From NCBI RefSeq assembly GCF_042655385.1, contig NZ_JBHSMA010000001.1, forward strand, positions 372,001 to 436,000: a stretch of 64,000 nucleotides of DNA, read 5' to 3'. The translations under genes and the position numbers were made by a program. The notes beneath the pieces are model-generated. The model was not told the origin of the DNA, did no database searches, and saw nothing but the letters and a program-made list of their open reading frames with translations. Source of the DNA: Larkinella bovis. Lineage in GTDB: Bacteria > Bacteroidota > Bacteroidia > Cytophagales > Spirosomataceae. Positions within the stretch are counted from its first letter, which is position 1, and each line of letters opens with the position of its first letter. This document shows positions 16,913 through 25,897 of this stretch, piece by piece.

Positions 16913-19306
16913 ATGCGTCTAACGGTTTTGCTCTTCCTTGGCTGGCTTTTGTTCAGCAGTCCATTTGCCTGTACGCAATCCACCGAGACCCTGAAACGGT
17001 CGGGCCTGCGCCAGCCGGTCGAAATCCGGCGGGACCGCTGGGGCGTTTCGCACATTTACGCCCAAAACGAGCATGATCTATTTTTTGCCCAGGGGTATTC
17101 GGCGGCTTCGGATCGGCTGTTTCAGCTCGAAATCTGGCGACGGCAGGCCACCGGAACCCTGGCCGAACTGCTGGGGCCGCAGGAACTCAAACGGGATCAG
17201 GGAGCGCGGTTGTTCAAATTCCGGGGCAATCTGGCGCAGGAACTGAAACACTATCACCCGCGCGGTCCGCAAATCGTGGCGGCTTTTGTCGAAGGGATCA
17301 ATGCCTATGTCCGGCACATCAACCAGACGCCCGAACAATTGCCCGTCGAATTTAAAATCCTGAAAACCCAACCCGGTTTCTGGACCCCGGAAGTCGTCGT
17401 CAGCCGTCACCAGGGGTTGCTCGAAAATATTCGTACCGAACTGGATTACGGGCGGCTGGTTCACCTGCTGGGACCGGAAAAAGTCCGGCAATTGGCGTGG
17501 TTTGAGCCGGTTTCGAAAACCGGAGAACCGGACCTGACGCTGCACCTGAACGGTGAGGAGCTTTTTCAACCCATTCTCGACCTCTACGAAGCCTTTCGGT
17601 TGCCCATTCGGTTTTCCGATCAGGATACGGGTTTTGGCGCGACGGAAGAAGGGGCAGCGGTCTGGTTTGATCAACAGAGAAAATACGTCGGGTCCAACAA
17701 CTGGGTGGTGGGCGGGGCGCGGTCGGCGAGCGGTTTCCCGATGCTGGCCAACGACCCGCACCGGGCGCAGTCGGTGCCCTCGCTACGTTATTGGGTCCAC
17801 CTGAACGCGCCGGGCTGGAATGTGGTGGGGGCGGGCGAACCGGCCCTGCCGGGGGTTTCGGTGGGGCATAACGCGTTTGGTGCCTGGGGCCTGACCATTT
17901 TTGAGACCGATGTGGAGGACCTGTACGTGTACGAAACCAATCCGTCCCAACCGAATCAGTATAAATACCGGGGACAGTGGGAAAACTGTCGGATCATCAG
18001 TGATACGATACCCGTCAAAGGCGGGAAACCGGTGGTTGTTTCGCTGAAATACACCCGGCACGGGCCGGTAGTTTTTGAGGACGGGAAACACCGGAAGCTG
18101 TACGCGGTTCGGGCTGCGTGGCTCGAACCGGGCTGTGCGCCCTACCTGGCGAGCTTGCGAATGAATCAGGCGACCAACTGGGCGGAATTTCGGCAGGCGT
18201 GTACGAAAAACCGCATTCCTGGTGAAAATATGGTGTGGGCGGGGCGGCCTTCGGGGGGCCAAAAAGGAGATATTGGCTGGCAGGCCAGCGGGATTTCGCC
18301 GGTGCGCCGGAACTGGTCGGGGCTGGTCCCGGTTCCGGGCGATGGGCGGTTTGAGTGGGACGGTTTTCTGCCCGTGGCCCAGTTGCCCAGCAACGTAAAC
18401 CCGACGGAAGGCTTTATCGTGACGGCCAATAACAACCTGATTCCAAAAGGTTTTCAATTCCGAAATGCCATCGGCTGGGAGTGGTCTTCGCCCTCGCGGG
18501 CCAGCCGGATTACGGAAGTATTGCGGAGTAAACCGAAGCATTCGGTCGCTGATTTCAAAACCCTGCAAACCGATTACCTGTCGGTGCCGGCCCGCAAACT
18601 GGTTCCGTTGCTGAGGGCGTTGTCGAGTCCGGACGAGCCGGTGGAGTGGGCGCGGCAGCAGCTCGTCAACTGGGACCTGAAACTGGAGCCTGGTTCCATT
18701 CCGGCAACCGTGTATGTGGCCTGGGAAACCCAGTTACAGCGTGCGGTTTACGACCTGACGGTGTCCGAAAAAGCCTGGAACTACCTGCCGTCGCTACCAA
18801 CGGAGCGGTTTCTGGAGCTGCTGCTGACGGATTCGGGCGGCCTTATGAAAAACGTGGACCGCCCGGAATTGCTGCTGGTTAGTCTGGAAAACGCCATGAC
18901 CGACCTCACCGAGCGGTTGGGGTACGACCGAACGCATTGGTGGTATGGCCAAACGAACAACAAACACATCTACCTGACCCATCCGCTGAGCCATCGAATG
19001 ACGAAGCAGCAGGCGTCGGAACTGGCCATCGGGCCGCTGCCGCGCGGAGGCTACGGGGAAACCGTCAACAGCACGGGAAATGGTCTGAATCAGGAGTTTG
19101 GAGCCAGTTTTCGGATTCTGGTCGATACGCAGGATTGGGATAAAACGCTGGGCATCAATAACCCCGGCCAGTCGGGCGATCCGGCCAGCCCGCATTACCG
19201 CGACCTGTTCCCGATCTGGGCCAAAGACGATTATTTCCCGGTTTATTTCTCCCCCGAAAAAATAAAAACCGTCACGGAAAAACGGACGGTTCTCGAGCCG
19301 GAATAG
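16913..19306 (+). CDS. Penicillin acylase family protein (Ntn hydrolase)
   Basis: This encodes a 797-residue exported precursor of the penicillin amidase/AHL acylase family, which is self-cleaved into alpha and beta subunits. The signal peptide ends near FACTQS and could include a lipoprotein Cys. The alpha region starts RDRWGVSHIYAQNEHDLFFAQGY, the family signature. The autocleavage site and N-terminal nucleophile are in YVGSNNWVVGG (Ser261). The beta region contains NDPHRAQSVPS and GHNAFGAWGLT, and a late TGNGLNQEFG stretch. Length is normal. Substrates in the family range from beta-lactam side chains to acyl-homoserine lactones; which applies here cannot be told. Confidence 0.88.
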   Translation: MRLTVLLFLGWLLFSSPFACTQSTETLKRSGLRQPVEIRRDRWGVSHIYAQNEHDLFFAQGYSAASDRLFQLEIWRRQATGTLAELLGPQELKRDQGARLFKFRGNLAQELKHYHPRGPQIVAAFVEGINAYVRHINQTPEQLPVEFKILKTQPGFWTPEVVVSRHQGLLENIRTELDYGRLVHLLGPEKVRQLAWFEPVSKTGEPDLTLHLNGEELFQPILDLYEAFRLPIRFSDQDTGFGATEEGAAVWFDQQRKYVGSNNWVVGGARSASGFPMLANDPHRAQSVPSLRYWVHLNAPGWNVVGAGEPALPGVSVGHNAFGAWGLTIFETDVEDLYVYETNPSQPNQYKYRGQWENCRIISDTIPVKGGKPVVVSLKYTRHGPVVFEDGKHRKLYAVRAAWLEPGCAPYLASLRMNQATNWAEFRQACTKNRIPGENMVWAGRPSGGQKGDIGWQASGISPVRRNWSGLVPVPGDGRFEWDGFLPVAQLPSNVNPTEGFIVTANNNLIPKGFQFRNAIGWEWSSPSRASRITEVLRSKPKHSVADFKTLQTDYLSVPARKLVPLLRALSSPDEPVEWARQQLVNWDLKLEPGSIPATVYVAWETQLQRAVYDLTVSEKAWNYLPSLPTERFLELLLTDSGGLMKNVDRPELLLVSLENAMTDLTERLGYDRTHWWYGQTNNKHIYLTHPLSHRMTKQQASELAIGPLPRGGYGETVNSTGNGLNQEFGASFRILVDTQDWDKTLGINNPGQSGDPASPHYRDLFPIWAKDDYFPVYFSPEKIKTVTEKRTVLEPE

Positions 19307-19312
19307 GGAGGG

Positions 19313-19455
19313 TTTACGGTTTTCAGTTTTCAGTATTTGGTATTTGGTTTACCGTCTTTGGTTATGGCATTGTGGATGGCGCTGTGCCCTGTCTGACCAG
19401 TTCGTGCCAGAACTGAAAACCGTGTACTGAAACCGTAAACCGAAAACCGTAAACC
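19313..19455. repeat. Host intergenic repeat element, copy A
   Basis: Degenerate units of TTTACGG/TTTTCAG/TTTGG on the left and their complements (CTGAAAACCG, AAACCGTAAACCG) on the right enclose a core with TTGGTTATGGCATT, GCCCTGT and TTCGTGCCAG. The same core layout occurs at 20157-20278, and partially at 58520-58625. Confidence 0.5.
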
Positions 19456-19461
19456 AACAAA

Positions 19462-20148
19462 TCACTGTCTCAGCTTTTTCAACAGCCCACCCGGAAGTTT
19501 GACGGTGGTCAGGCTATCGGTTTCGAGGGTCAGTGAACCAAAAATGTCGCGCTCGACGAGGACGGTGGAGCTGTCCGACGCGGTGATTTGGGCGGTTTTG
19601 ATTTGGTTGATTGCCCGGGTGTGCAGGTCGCTCCCCTCCGTATTCGAAACCGTCAGGTTTCCGATCGTGCTGTTGCTCAGCAGAACGCCCGCATTTTTCT
19701 GGACAAGGACCAGGTTGCCCGTTTCCACCTTATTCAGGCTGCAACTGATCTGCGTGGTATAGAGGGCTTCGAGCGCCGGAGCGACGATGACCGCGGCCGG
19801 ACTGGAAGTAAACGAGTAACTGGGGCGCGATTTCCCGGCTCCATTTTCGGGCCGGTAGCGGATGGTCAGGGTGTCGCCGTTCGATTGATACGTGAACTGG
19901 TGTTTCGATTTATCGGGCAGGTGAATTTCAAACGTATTCCCCGTCTGAACGCTCAGCAGGCCAACCCCGGTTTTGTCGCCTTCCAGTTTCAGCACCCGGA
20001 ACGGCTGGATTTTCTGCGTGGAAAGTCCATAAAATGGATTCTTGAAATCGATTTGGTCGTATTCGGCCCGCAGGGCTACATTGGCTCCGACCAGCGTCAG
20101 CAGGCCAACGACAAAGAGCGTGATGAGGAGTTTATTGCTTGTTTTCAT
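19462..20148 (-). CDS. Hypothetical exported or membrane-anchored protein, beta-rich
   Basis: A 228-residue protein with one N-terminal hydrophobic segment (LLITLFVVGLLTLVGANVAL), which could be a signal anchor. The rest is predicted beta-rich with regular short strands (VLVQKNAGVLLSNSTIGN, LTVSNTEGSDLHTRA, VLVERDIFGSLTLETD), a pattern like the DUF2807/GIN head domains of Bacteroidota. I did not see enough to assign the family firmly. It lies downstream of the GntR/ABC operon but is separated from it by a repeat element. Confidence 0.65.
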   Translation of the reverse strand: MKTSNKLLITLFVVGLLTLVGANVALRAEYDQIDFKNPFYGLSTQKIQPFRVLKLEGDKTGVGLLSVQTGNTFEIHLPDKSKHQFTYQSNGDTLTIRYRPENGAGKSRPSYSFTSSPAAVIVAPALEALYTTQISCSLNKVETGNLVLVQKNAGVLLSNSTIGNLTVSNTEGSDLHTRAINQIKTAQITASDSSTVLVERDIFGSLTLETDSLTTVKLPGGLLKKLRQ

Positions 20149-20156
20149 GGCAATAC

Positions 20157-20278
20157 GGTTTTGGGTTTTCTGGTTACGGTTTTCAATCGTTGGTTAATGG
20201 CATTAGGCCCTGTGTATAGACCCTTGATCTGGCCGATCAATTCGCGCCAGCACCTGTAAACCGTAACCTGAAAACCGG
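20157..20278. repeat. Host intergenic repeat element, copy B
   Basis: Shares with copy A the core TTGGTTAATGGCATT, GCCCTGT, TTCGCGCCAG and flanking complementary GGTTTTC/AAACCG units. Copies A and B bracket the 19462-20148 gene. Confidence 0.5.
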
Positions 20279-20662
20279 TCAGGCTTTGTTGGCGTTGAAC
20301 TCGGTTTCGATGAACGATTTATAGCGTTCCTCAATGTCTTCCAGACGGAGGTCGAGCAGGTAGAGATTGCGGAAAAAGCGGGGCAACTCGGTTTCCAGGA
20401 ATTGCTCCCGGCGGAACGATTTAATGCGTGCGGGCGCTTCGTCGGCGGCAAAATAGCCGATGCCCCGTTTGTTGTAAATGATGTCTTTCTGCTGCAAAAA
20501 ATCGTAGGTACGCATGACGGTATTGGGGTTTACTTCCAGTTCGACGCCCAGATCGCGGACCGACGGAATCCGTTCGCCCGGGGGCCATTGGCTGAGCAGT
20601 ATTTTTTCGCAGACGTAATCGGCGATTTGCAGGTAAATGGCTTTTTTATCCAGAAAATCCAT
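20279..20662 (-). CDS. GntR family (YtrA-type) transcriptional regulator
   Basis: A 127-residue protein with an N-terminal winged helix (IYLQIADYVCEKILLSQ, PPGERIPSVRDLG, VNPNTVMRTYDFLQ) and a short C-terminal helical tail, the compact YtrA subfamily of GntR that regulates ABC transporter operons. The ATG at 20662 is preferred over a start 15 codons upstream, because the upstream part would overlap the permease gene and adds no conserved sequence. It starts 2 bases after the permease stop codon. It probably represses its own operon through the dyad upstream of the ATPase gene. Confidence 0.88.
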   Translation of the reverse strand: MDFLDKKAIYLQIADYVCEKILLSQWPPGERIPSVRDLGVELEVNPNTVMRTYDFLQQKDIIYNKRGIGYFAADEAPARIKSFRREQFLETELPRFFRNLYLLDLRLEDIEERYKSFIETEFNANKA

Positions 20663-20664
20663 AC

Positions 20665-21459
20665 TCAGAGTTGTTTCTCTTTGAAACGTACGTAGCTGAT
20701 AAACCACAGGGAAGGAATCATCAGCAGTAAAATTCCATTAATGATTAGTTGCGGAGTGCCCTGTAATTCCACAAAATAGGTGCGTCCGTCTTCCGTAAAA
20801 CTCACCTCCTGAAACAGCGTCGAACCGTACCGGTCGCGGGCGGGGAAGAGTTGCCGGATGATGAAACTGTTTAAATAGATGGTCGTAAACAGGAGCAGCG
20901 TAAAAGCAATTACCCCGGTTTTGACGAACGGTAGTTTGGGGAAATAGATGGAACCCAACAGGAAAAAGGAGGGCGTAATGAACATCAGGTTTCGCATAAA
21001 CGAATCCATGTAGCGTCCCAACGGGTTCAGAAGCTCGTATTTGGGGGAGGATGCCGGAAGTTTGGCGTTGATCAGGGAAAAACAAAGCCCCTCGACGGCG
21101 TAAAAGATCCCCAGAAAAACCGGGATGAAGACCAGCAGCAACAACAGCGCTACCAGAAATTTTTCCAGCCGGGAGGCTGGGAGCATCAGGTGCGGAATTC
21201 CCCGCAACGGCGTACTGACCACCTTGAAGGCTTCGCTGGCGAACCAGGCCCCGGTTCCGCAGAAAAGGAAGCCGAACATAAAGCTATGGCTTCTGTAAAC
21301 CGATTCGCCAAAAGCGTTGATATTCTCGACACTCGGCAGGAGCAATACCATCCAGATACCGAGCAGAACGCCCATACCCAGCAGATACGATTTGAGGTGT
21401 TCGGACAGGTGAAGTTTCAGAACGAGTCCGAAGCGGTGAAAACTGAACGTTTGATTCAT
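20665..21459 (-). CDS. ABC transporter permease-like membrane protein
   Basis: A 264-residue integral membrane protein with about six hydrophobic segments (for example LLGMGVLLGIWMVLLLPSV, FLVALLLLLVFIPVFLGIFY, VIAFTLLLFTTIYLNSFI, LIINGILLLMIPSLWFISY). There is no recognisable catalytic motif. Context defines it: it lies between an ABC ATPase and a YtrA-type GntR regulator, the classic arrangement of a regulated ABC-2 type exporter. The ATPase ends 108 bases upstream with no gene between. Transported substrate unknown. Confidence 0.8.
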   Translation of the reverse strand: MNQTFSFHRFGLVLKLHLSEHLKSYLLGMGVLLGIWMVLLLPSVENINAFGESVYRSHSFMFGFLFCGTGAWFASEAFKVVSTPLRGIPHLMLPASRLEKFLVALLLLLVFIPVFLGIFYAVEGLCFSLINAKLPASSPKYELLNPLGRYMDSFMRNLMFITPSFFLLGSIYFPKLPFVKTGVIAFTLLLFTTIYLNSFIIRQLFPARDRYGSTLFQEVSFTEDGRTYFVELQGTPQLIINGILLLMIPSLWFISYVRFKEKQL

Positions 21460-21567
21460 GGTCAGATCGGGGAGGGGAGGGAGGAGACAAAGGACAAGAG
21501 TGGGGCAGGCAGATCCGTCAGGAAGGCCGGCAGTAGCTGGAGCAGGATGGCTAAAAAGTTCATGGGT

Positions 21568-22401
21568 TTACCGAAAAAGGTTCTTGATGCCGGCCCGGTT
21601 GGTGACCACGGCGTTAAACAGCCGCTCCAGATCGACTTTGCTGTCTTCCTGGTCGAGGTTTTCCATCACGACCGAATAACCGCGCAGGGAGGGTTCGGCG
21701 TAGAGCACCCGGTCGGCTTCGGTAACGGTGCTCAATGTGCTGAACATCAGCCGGTCACCGATATCGACCAGGGAGTGGTTCAGCAGGATTTCGCTTTCAT
21801 CGATGATGATGATGCCGTCGATGAGGTGATCGAGATCGCGGACCTGGTGGGTCGAAATCAGGATCAAACGGTCGGGTGCCAGGGCCGATGAAACCACTTT
21901 CCGAAATTGACTTTTCGACGGAATATCGAGCCCGTTGGTGGGTTCGTCCATAATCAGCACCCGGGTGTTGGTCGCCAGTCCGAAACAGATCGTGATCTTC
22001 TTTTTCTGGCCGTACGACAGGGCCGTCAGCTTCTGATCCGTCGGCACGTCGAATTCGTCCAGGTATTTCCGGAATTGGGATTCATCGAATTTCGGGTAAA
22101 AGGGTCCCATCGTGTCGATGAATCGGTTGAGGGAAATCGTGGGCAGGTAAATCTCTTCGGGAATGAACGCAATTTCCTGCAAAAAAGCCGGTTCGCGTCG
22201 GGCGGGGGTATGACCGGCCACGCTGACAGTACCAGCAGTTGGGTAGAGCAGACCGCCCATCAGCCGCAGCAGACTTGATTTTCCCGCCCCGTTTTTTCCG
22301 AGCAACCCGTAAATGTTGCCGGGTTGGAGGGACAGGTTCAAATCCCGGAACATGATTTTCTTCGGTGAGTAGCCAAAGGTCAGGTTTTTGATTGAGATCA
22401 T
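21568..22401 (-). CDS. ABC transporter ATP-binding protein
   Basis: A 277-residue ATPase with Walker A GLLGKNGAGKSSLL, signature LSYGQKKK, Walker B VLIMDEPTNGLD and switch His in ISTHQ. The closest architecture is the single-domain ATPase of ABC-2 type exporters. It is the first gene of the leftward unit ATPase, permease, GntR regulator. Its upstream region has a dyad operator candidate and is then cut by the inferred end of the prophage about 50 bases away, so the phage may have separated this operon from upstream control sequence. Confidence 0.92.
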   Translation of the reverse strand: MISIKNLTFGYSPKKIMFRDLNLSLQPGNIYGLLGKNGAGKSSLLRLMGGLLYPTAGTVSVAGHTPARREPAFLQEIAFIPEEIYLPTISLNRFIDTMGPFYPKFDESQFRKYLDEFDVPTDQKLTALSYGQKKKITICFGLATNTRVLIMDEPTNGLDIPSKSQFRKVVSSALAPDRLILISTHQVRDLDHLIDGIIIIDESEILLNHSLVDIGDRLMFSTLSTVTEADRVLYAEPSLRGYSVVMENLDQEDSKVDLERLFNAVVTNRAGIKNLFR

Positions 22402-22407
22402 AGTTTT

Positions 22408-22431
22408 AGTGTACTATTTATCTAATACACT
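22408..22431 (-). promoter_or_regulatory. Candidate GntR/YtrA operator upstream of the ABC operon
   Basis: AGTGTA (22408-22413) and TACACT (22426-22431) form a perfect 6-bp dyad with a 12-bp centre, six bases upstream of the ATPase start codon. Position and symmetry suit autoregulation by the GntR protein encoded at the end of the operon. Confidence 0.45.
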
Positions 22432-22476
22432 GTAAAGGAGCTGATTTGTTTTGAAATTGTCAAGCGTTTATAAGGC

Positions 22477-22519
22477 ACAAAACGAAATGTAAATTTTAAC
22501 AATTCCAACCGTAAAAATT
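22477..22519 (+). repeat. Terminal motif of the prophage, left side of the window
   Basis: ACAAAACG (22477-22484) and CCAACCGTAAAAATT (22505-22519) occur in this order, as they do inverted at the other end. AGGTATACC (22521-22529) follows, resembling the iterons at 57265-57325. These are probable transposase-binding sites. Confidence 0.5.
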
Positions 22520-22590
22520 CAGGTATACCCCTAATTGCACTTAAACCCGATTTTTGCCCCAAACTTGCAATCTCCCAACATCTGCCCATC

Positions 22591-22716
22591 AGAAAAAAAG
22601 TGGCCCCAAAAATGCCCCATTTTTCAACTTTTGCCCATCGGCCCATTTAAGTTTTTACCTGCTCAACGATCTTTTTTTGACTTTCTAAAGCAGGCCAAAC
22701 CCATTAAGTAGTCTTA
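22591..22716 (+). repeat. Imperfect direct repeat at the phage end, copy 1
   Basis: A block of about 125 bp containing CATTTTTCAACTTTTG, GCCCATTTAAG and CAACGATCTTTTTTTGACT recurs 209 bp downstream. It is non-coding. It may be a subterminal transposase- or regulator-binding block. The AT/C-rich region 22430-22950 holds no gene that I can support. Confidence 0.6.
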
Positions 22717-22799
22717 AATCGAAGATTTGACCCCTCTCTTTCCCCCTTCCTCATCCCCACCAACCACCCAAATTTGACCAATGCCATGACCTATCAAGC

Positions 22800-22925
22800 C
22801 CGAAAATGGAACCCTCAAAAGTGCTCCGTTTTTCAATTTTTGACCACCAGCCCGTTTAAACTCCGCGACATTCAACGATCTTTTTTTTGACTGGCTAAAC
22901 AAGCGAAATAGGGTTATTAGCTTAA
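22800..22925 (+). repeat. Imperfect direct repeat at the phage end, copy 2
   Basis: Second copy of the 22591-22716 block, with CGTTTTTCAATTTTTG, GCCCGTTTAAA and CAACGATCTTTTTTTTGACT in the same order. Confidence 0.6.
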
Positions 22926-22952
22926 ATTGCATGAAATCAAACTCATCACATT

Positions 22953-23207
22953 ATGCCTAATGTTTCCATTTGGAAAATGCAGCGCGGTAAGCCCATGTAC
23001 ATGAAAGAGCTTACTGAATGGTTCAACAAAAACAATCTAATTCCCGCAATTGGGGAAACAATCATCATTCCTATTGAATCAACTGCTTTCAAAGTTGAGA
23101 TGAAGCATTCGGGAACAGGATACTGGAAAGTAACTATGAGGTATTATGATCCAGAGATCAATGAGATTTCTGTTCATTGTACTGAAGTCGCGAACCCGTT
23201 TGAATAA
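22953..23207 (+). CDS. Hypothetical phage protein at the distal end
   Basis: An 84-residue protein beginning MPNVSIWKMQRGKPMYMKE, with no membrane segment and no domain that I recognise. It is read rightward, opposite to the tail operon it faces, and ends in a strong bidirectional terminator. The last gene before the transposon end is a typical place for an accessory (moron) gene, so a lysogenic function is possible but unsupported. Confidence 0.6.
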   Translation: MPNVSIWKMQRGKPMYMKELTEWFNKNNLIPAIGETIIIPIESTAFKVEMKHSGTGYWKVTMRYYDPEINEISVHCTEVANPFE

Positions 23208-23211
23208 CAAA

Positions 23212-23240
23212 AAAAAGACCGGCCATCGGCCGGTCTTTTT
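23212..23240. terminator. Bidirectional terminator closing the tail operon
   Basis: GACCGGCC and GGCCGGTC form an 8-bp stem with a 3-nt loop, flanked by A5 and T5, between the convergent gene at 22953 and the tail operon. Confidence 0.85.
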
Positions 23241-23265
23241 AAACCAGATTTAAACGCAGCTTAAA
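23238..23265. repeat. Dispersed TTTAAA dyad, tail operon end
   Basis: Three TTTAAA-type boxes (TTTAAACC, ATTTAAACG, CTTAAAT) are spaced 11 to 12 bp apart, directly after the terminator. This is part of the phage-wide family. Confidence 0.55.
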
Positions 23266-23267
23266 TT

Positions 23268-23924
23268 TTACCAGGTCACACTATCCACGGCCTCGATTGT
23301 TTCCGCTTCCATCACGGCTTGCTGGCAAGCGTAGAACTTCGTATACAGTGCCTGGTACCAGGTATTGAAGTCTACAGACACATCAACTATATCCTGGTTG
23401 GAGTGCATCACGGGCAACAGTTGAGCGGTTTCCGAGACTGCACACCGGAAAAGGCCATCTTCCTGAGCCTGTCGGAACATAAGCGAATCTGTCAGAAAAT
23501 CCCCACCATCATAATACCGTTGTTGGCCGGTTGCGGAACTCTCAAAACGCCCTTTTTTAGCCTGGGAGAACTTCCATTCCAAAATCCCCAACTTCTCCAG
23601 CTTTTTAAAATTAAAACGGGTTTCTTCCGGGACGATGACGCGCTCCAGCGTCTGGTCTTTCAGTTGGAAATAAGCAGGAGATGGATTGACAATCTGTGAG
23701 ACATCTTTCAGAGCCAGATCAGGAGCCAGAATGTAGGCATTCCCACGGTGATCGAAAACATCCTGGTACACTTCATCCGAAACGCTGACGGTGTACATGG
23801 CGAATTGCCGGGGGTCGGTCAAAAATGGGCTTCCGGCTGCTGACGCCCTAATAAATTCGTCGGCGGGTGGCATGGCGCTCAACTGGCAATCCACCCGGTT
23901 CACGATTAAAATGCAGATTTTCAT
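23268..23924 (-). CDS. Hypothetical phage tail-end protein
   Basis: A 218-residue soluble protein, the last gene of the long leftward structural operon. It overlaps the upstream gene by 4 bases, indicating translational coupling. I recognise no domain. The position after the probable fibre genes suggests a fibre accessory, chaperone or host-range component, but this is inference only. Confidence 0.65.
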   Translation of the reverse strand: MKICILIVNRVDCQLSAMPPADEFIRASAAGSPFLTDPRQFAMYTVSVSDEVYQDVFDHRGNAYILAPDLALKDVSQIVNPSPAYFQLKDQTLERVIVPEETRFNFKKLEKLGILEWKFSQAKKGRFESSATGQQRYYDGGDFLTDSLMFRQAQEDGLFRCAVSETAQLLPVMHSNQDIVDVSVDFNTWYQALYTKFYACQQAVMEAETIEAVDSVTW

Positions 23925-24481
23925 ATGTCGTAATAGAAGTAAGGATTAATGGCGACCCGGATTGCCTGGATATAATCAGCCTTATCATACGCGCCAGGGA
24001 AAGACTGTTGCGGAACATACGAACGTTTAATTTGCATGTCCATTATGAGGTATTTATTGCTGTTGGGCAACCCGGAAATCTCCGAAATGATCCACTTGAA
24101 ATTGGGGGTTTCAGGCGCGTAAACCACGGTTGAAATGATCTGTTCACTCCAGGTGATGTAGAAGGTATACGGCTTCTCCTTGATGTCGCGCCAATAGACG
24201 TTCGACACCAGGTCTTCAATTCTTTCAAGCAGTGTCTCCCCATCGGACCACCCCTGTAAAATCTTGAACACATCGCCCAACGTATCGACTGCCCCATTCG
24301 GGGCTTCTGACTTCAGGTCGTTATCGTAGTTGGCAAGGGCTTCATTGAAAATGGCTGAGTTGGCAGCAGTCTGTTCTGAAAACAACAGAAAAGAGTCAAT
24401 CAGGTCCGCGAAATCCTGAGCGGTGGGCTTTTTGCCTGGGGCGAATTTTGCCTTGAGGTCGGCTCGGCTTAATTGGGCCAT
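23921..24481 (-). CDS. Phage tail-region protein with a fibre-type N-terminal segment
   Basis: A 186-residue protein. Its N-terminus RADLKAKFAPGKKPTAQDF followed by ADLIDSF resembles a short attachment segment seen in Bacteroidota tail-fibre and baseplate-associated proteins. The remainder is unassigned. It lies 2 bases after the large 468-codon gene and overlaps the next gene by 4. It is probably a small distal tail component. Confidence 0.65.
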   Translation of the reverse strand: MAQLSRADLKAKFAPGKKPTAQDFADLIDSFLLFSEQTAANSAIFNEALANYDNDLKSEAPNGAVDTLGDVFKILQGWSDGETLLERIEDLVSNVYWRDIKEKPYTFYITWSEQIISTVVYAPETPNFKWIISEISGLPNSNKYLIMDMQIKRSYVPQQSFPGAYDKADYIQAIRVAINPYFYYDI

Positions 24482-24483
24482 AG

Positions 24484-25890
24484 TTAAGATGCAGTTTCGG
24501 TGAATACGCCCATTGTCTTGCCCTGAATGCGATTGGTGAAGGTTTTGCCGTTGCTGAAACGAACCGTCACAGTTTCACTCAGGTGCTTGCCCAAGGCAGG
24601 ATTGAAATAGTAAAAGTCATAGGCGGTTCCGGAGAATCGACCCATGCAGTCCCCACGGCCTTTCAGCTTGAGAGTGCTGCCGCTACCGGTCGCACCAGCC
24701 GCCGCATGTTCCAGAATGGTCGCTCCGTCGGGGGCCGGAGTGATCCACGGCCCATCATCAATTTTATACTCCAGGTACACCCACGGTAGCCCGTTGGTGC
24801 GTTCACATGCCTTATACCAGGCGGTTGCCACGTACAGCGAATCCAGAATCGAAACCGGTTTGGCCGGGGCACCATTGGTGGCTGACGGTGCAGAACCTTC
24901 GCCAACCCAAATGTTATCGGCGTTAACGGGCGGCATTTTCGTGTCATCGACCCCCTCGGTAGCGGACTCCCAGTATATGACCCCATTGCCCACGCAAAAA
25001 CCCACGGCAAAAATGAGAGCGACGCAAAAATCAAAATCCCAATTCATATGCCGCCGTTGTTTGTAAATCCCACCGGCAATGTCCTTTTCCCAGAGATTGA
25101 GGTTGTGCATGTACCCGCGCCCACTCGTGCCCTCAATCAGCGCCCACATGAACAGGATGCAGAAGTTCAGTAGCGGGTCTGTTTGGTCGGTTTGACCGAG
25201 TCGCACGACTTCCATGCAATGCTTTTTCATGTAGTATTCCTGGGCGTAACTCCAGTTGTAGGCATACGCGTTGACATTCGTCCCCCGAAGGTTCCACATC
25301 TGGTTAAAATAGCTACAGGAGGTCCGCGCCATCGCTGAGGAAGCGTAATACTTCCGGTAGCGGTTATCGGTCGGCAATACGCCCGATTCCCAACTTTTCA
25401 CGGTGTACGTTGTCGTATCGCCGTATTGCCCGAACGCCCGGTAGGGTTTGCCCAATTGCTGGCCGCGTTCTTTCACCCGTTGATACCACCAGATGGCCTG
25501 TTGGGAATTCGGCGGAAAATAAAGCGGGTCTTCGTAAAACTGATCACCGTACAAAAGGATGTCGGGCGGCATGTTGGTTACGCGACTCTTTACATTCTCT
25601 TCTGTTAAATTTTGACCACCGTAAGCGGTACCCGGTGACGCCAGACCGTCGAACAAGCCAGCACCGGGCAAAGCAAACCGTTTTGAATAGTCAACCCCGG
25701 TTCCGCTATAGGCGTCGCCGTAATGGGTCAGGCCGCCTTTGCCGACCAAATCGGGGGGCGACAGGTCGGTTCGCTTGTTGTAGGTGCCTACGATTTTATT
25801 TTCTCCCAGCGTAAAGGGGGGAGCGTATTTCATCCCCCGGACTTCGCGCCGGGAAGGGATGATATAGGATGGAATTTGAAGTCGTGCCAT
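24484..25890 (-). CDS. Large hypothetical tail protein, possible adhesin
   Basis: A 468-residue protein, Tyr-, Trp- and Gly-rich (YNWSYAQEYYMKKHC, GRGYMHNLNLWEKD), with a C-terminal beta-like part (LKLKGRGDCMGRFSG). No transmembrane segment is convincing and no family is recognised. Downstream of baseplate J and the 521-codon tail gene it occupies the usual place of fibre or receptor-binding proteins, so a virion surface role is likely. Function not proven. Confidence 0.7.
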   Translation of the reverse strand: MARLQIPSYIIPSRREVRGMKYAPPFTLGENKIVGTYNKRTDLSPPDLVGKGGLTHYGDAYSGTGVDYSKRFALPGAGLFDGLASPGTAYGGQNLTEENVKSRVTNMPPDILLYGDQFYEDPLYFPPNSQQAIWWYQRVKERGQQLGKPYRAFGQYGDTTTYTVKSWESGVLPTDNRYRKYYASSAMARTSCSYFNQMWNLRGTNVNAYAYNWSYAQEYYMKKHCMEVVRLGQTDQTDPLLNFCILFMWALIEGTSGRGYMHNLNLWEKDIAGGIYKQRRHMNWDFDFCVALIFAVGFCVGNGVIYWESATEGVDDTKMPPVNADNIWVGEGSAPSATNGAPAKPVSILDSLYVATAWYKACERTNGLPWVYLEYKIDDGPWITPAPDGATILEHAAAGATGSGSTLKLKGRGDCMGRFSGTAYDFYYFNPALGKHLSETVTVRFSNGKTFTNRIQGKTMGVFTETAS

Positions 25891-25897
25891 AGATTAA

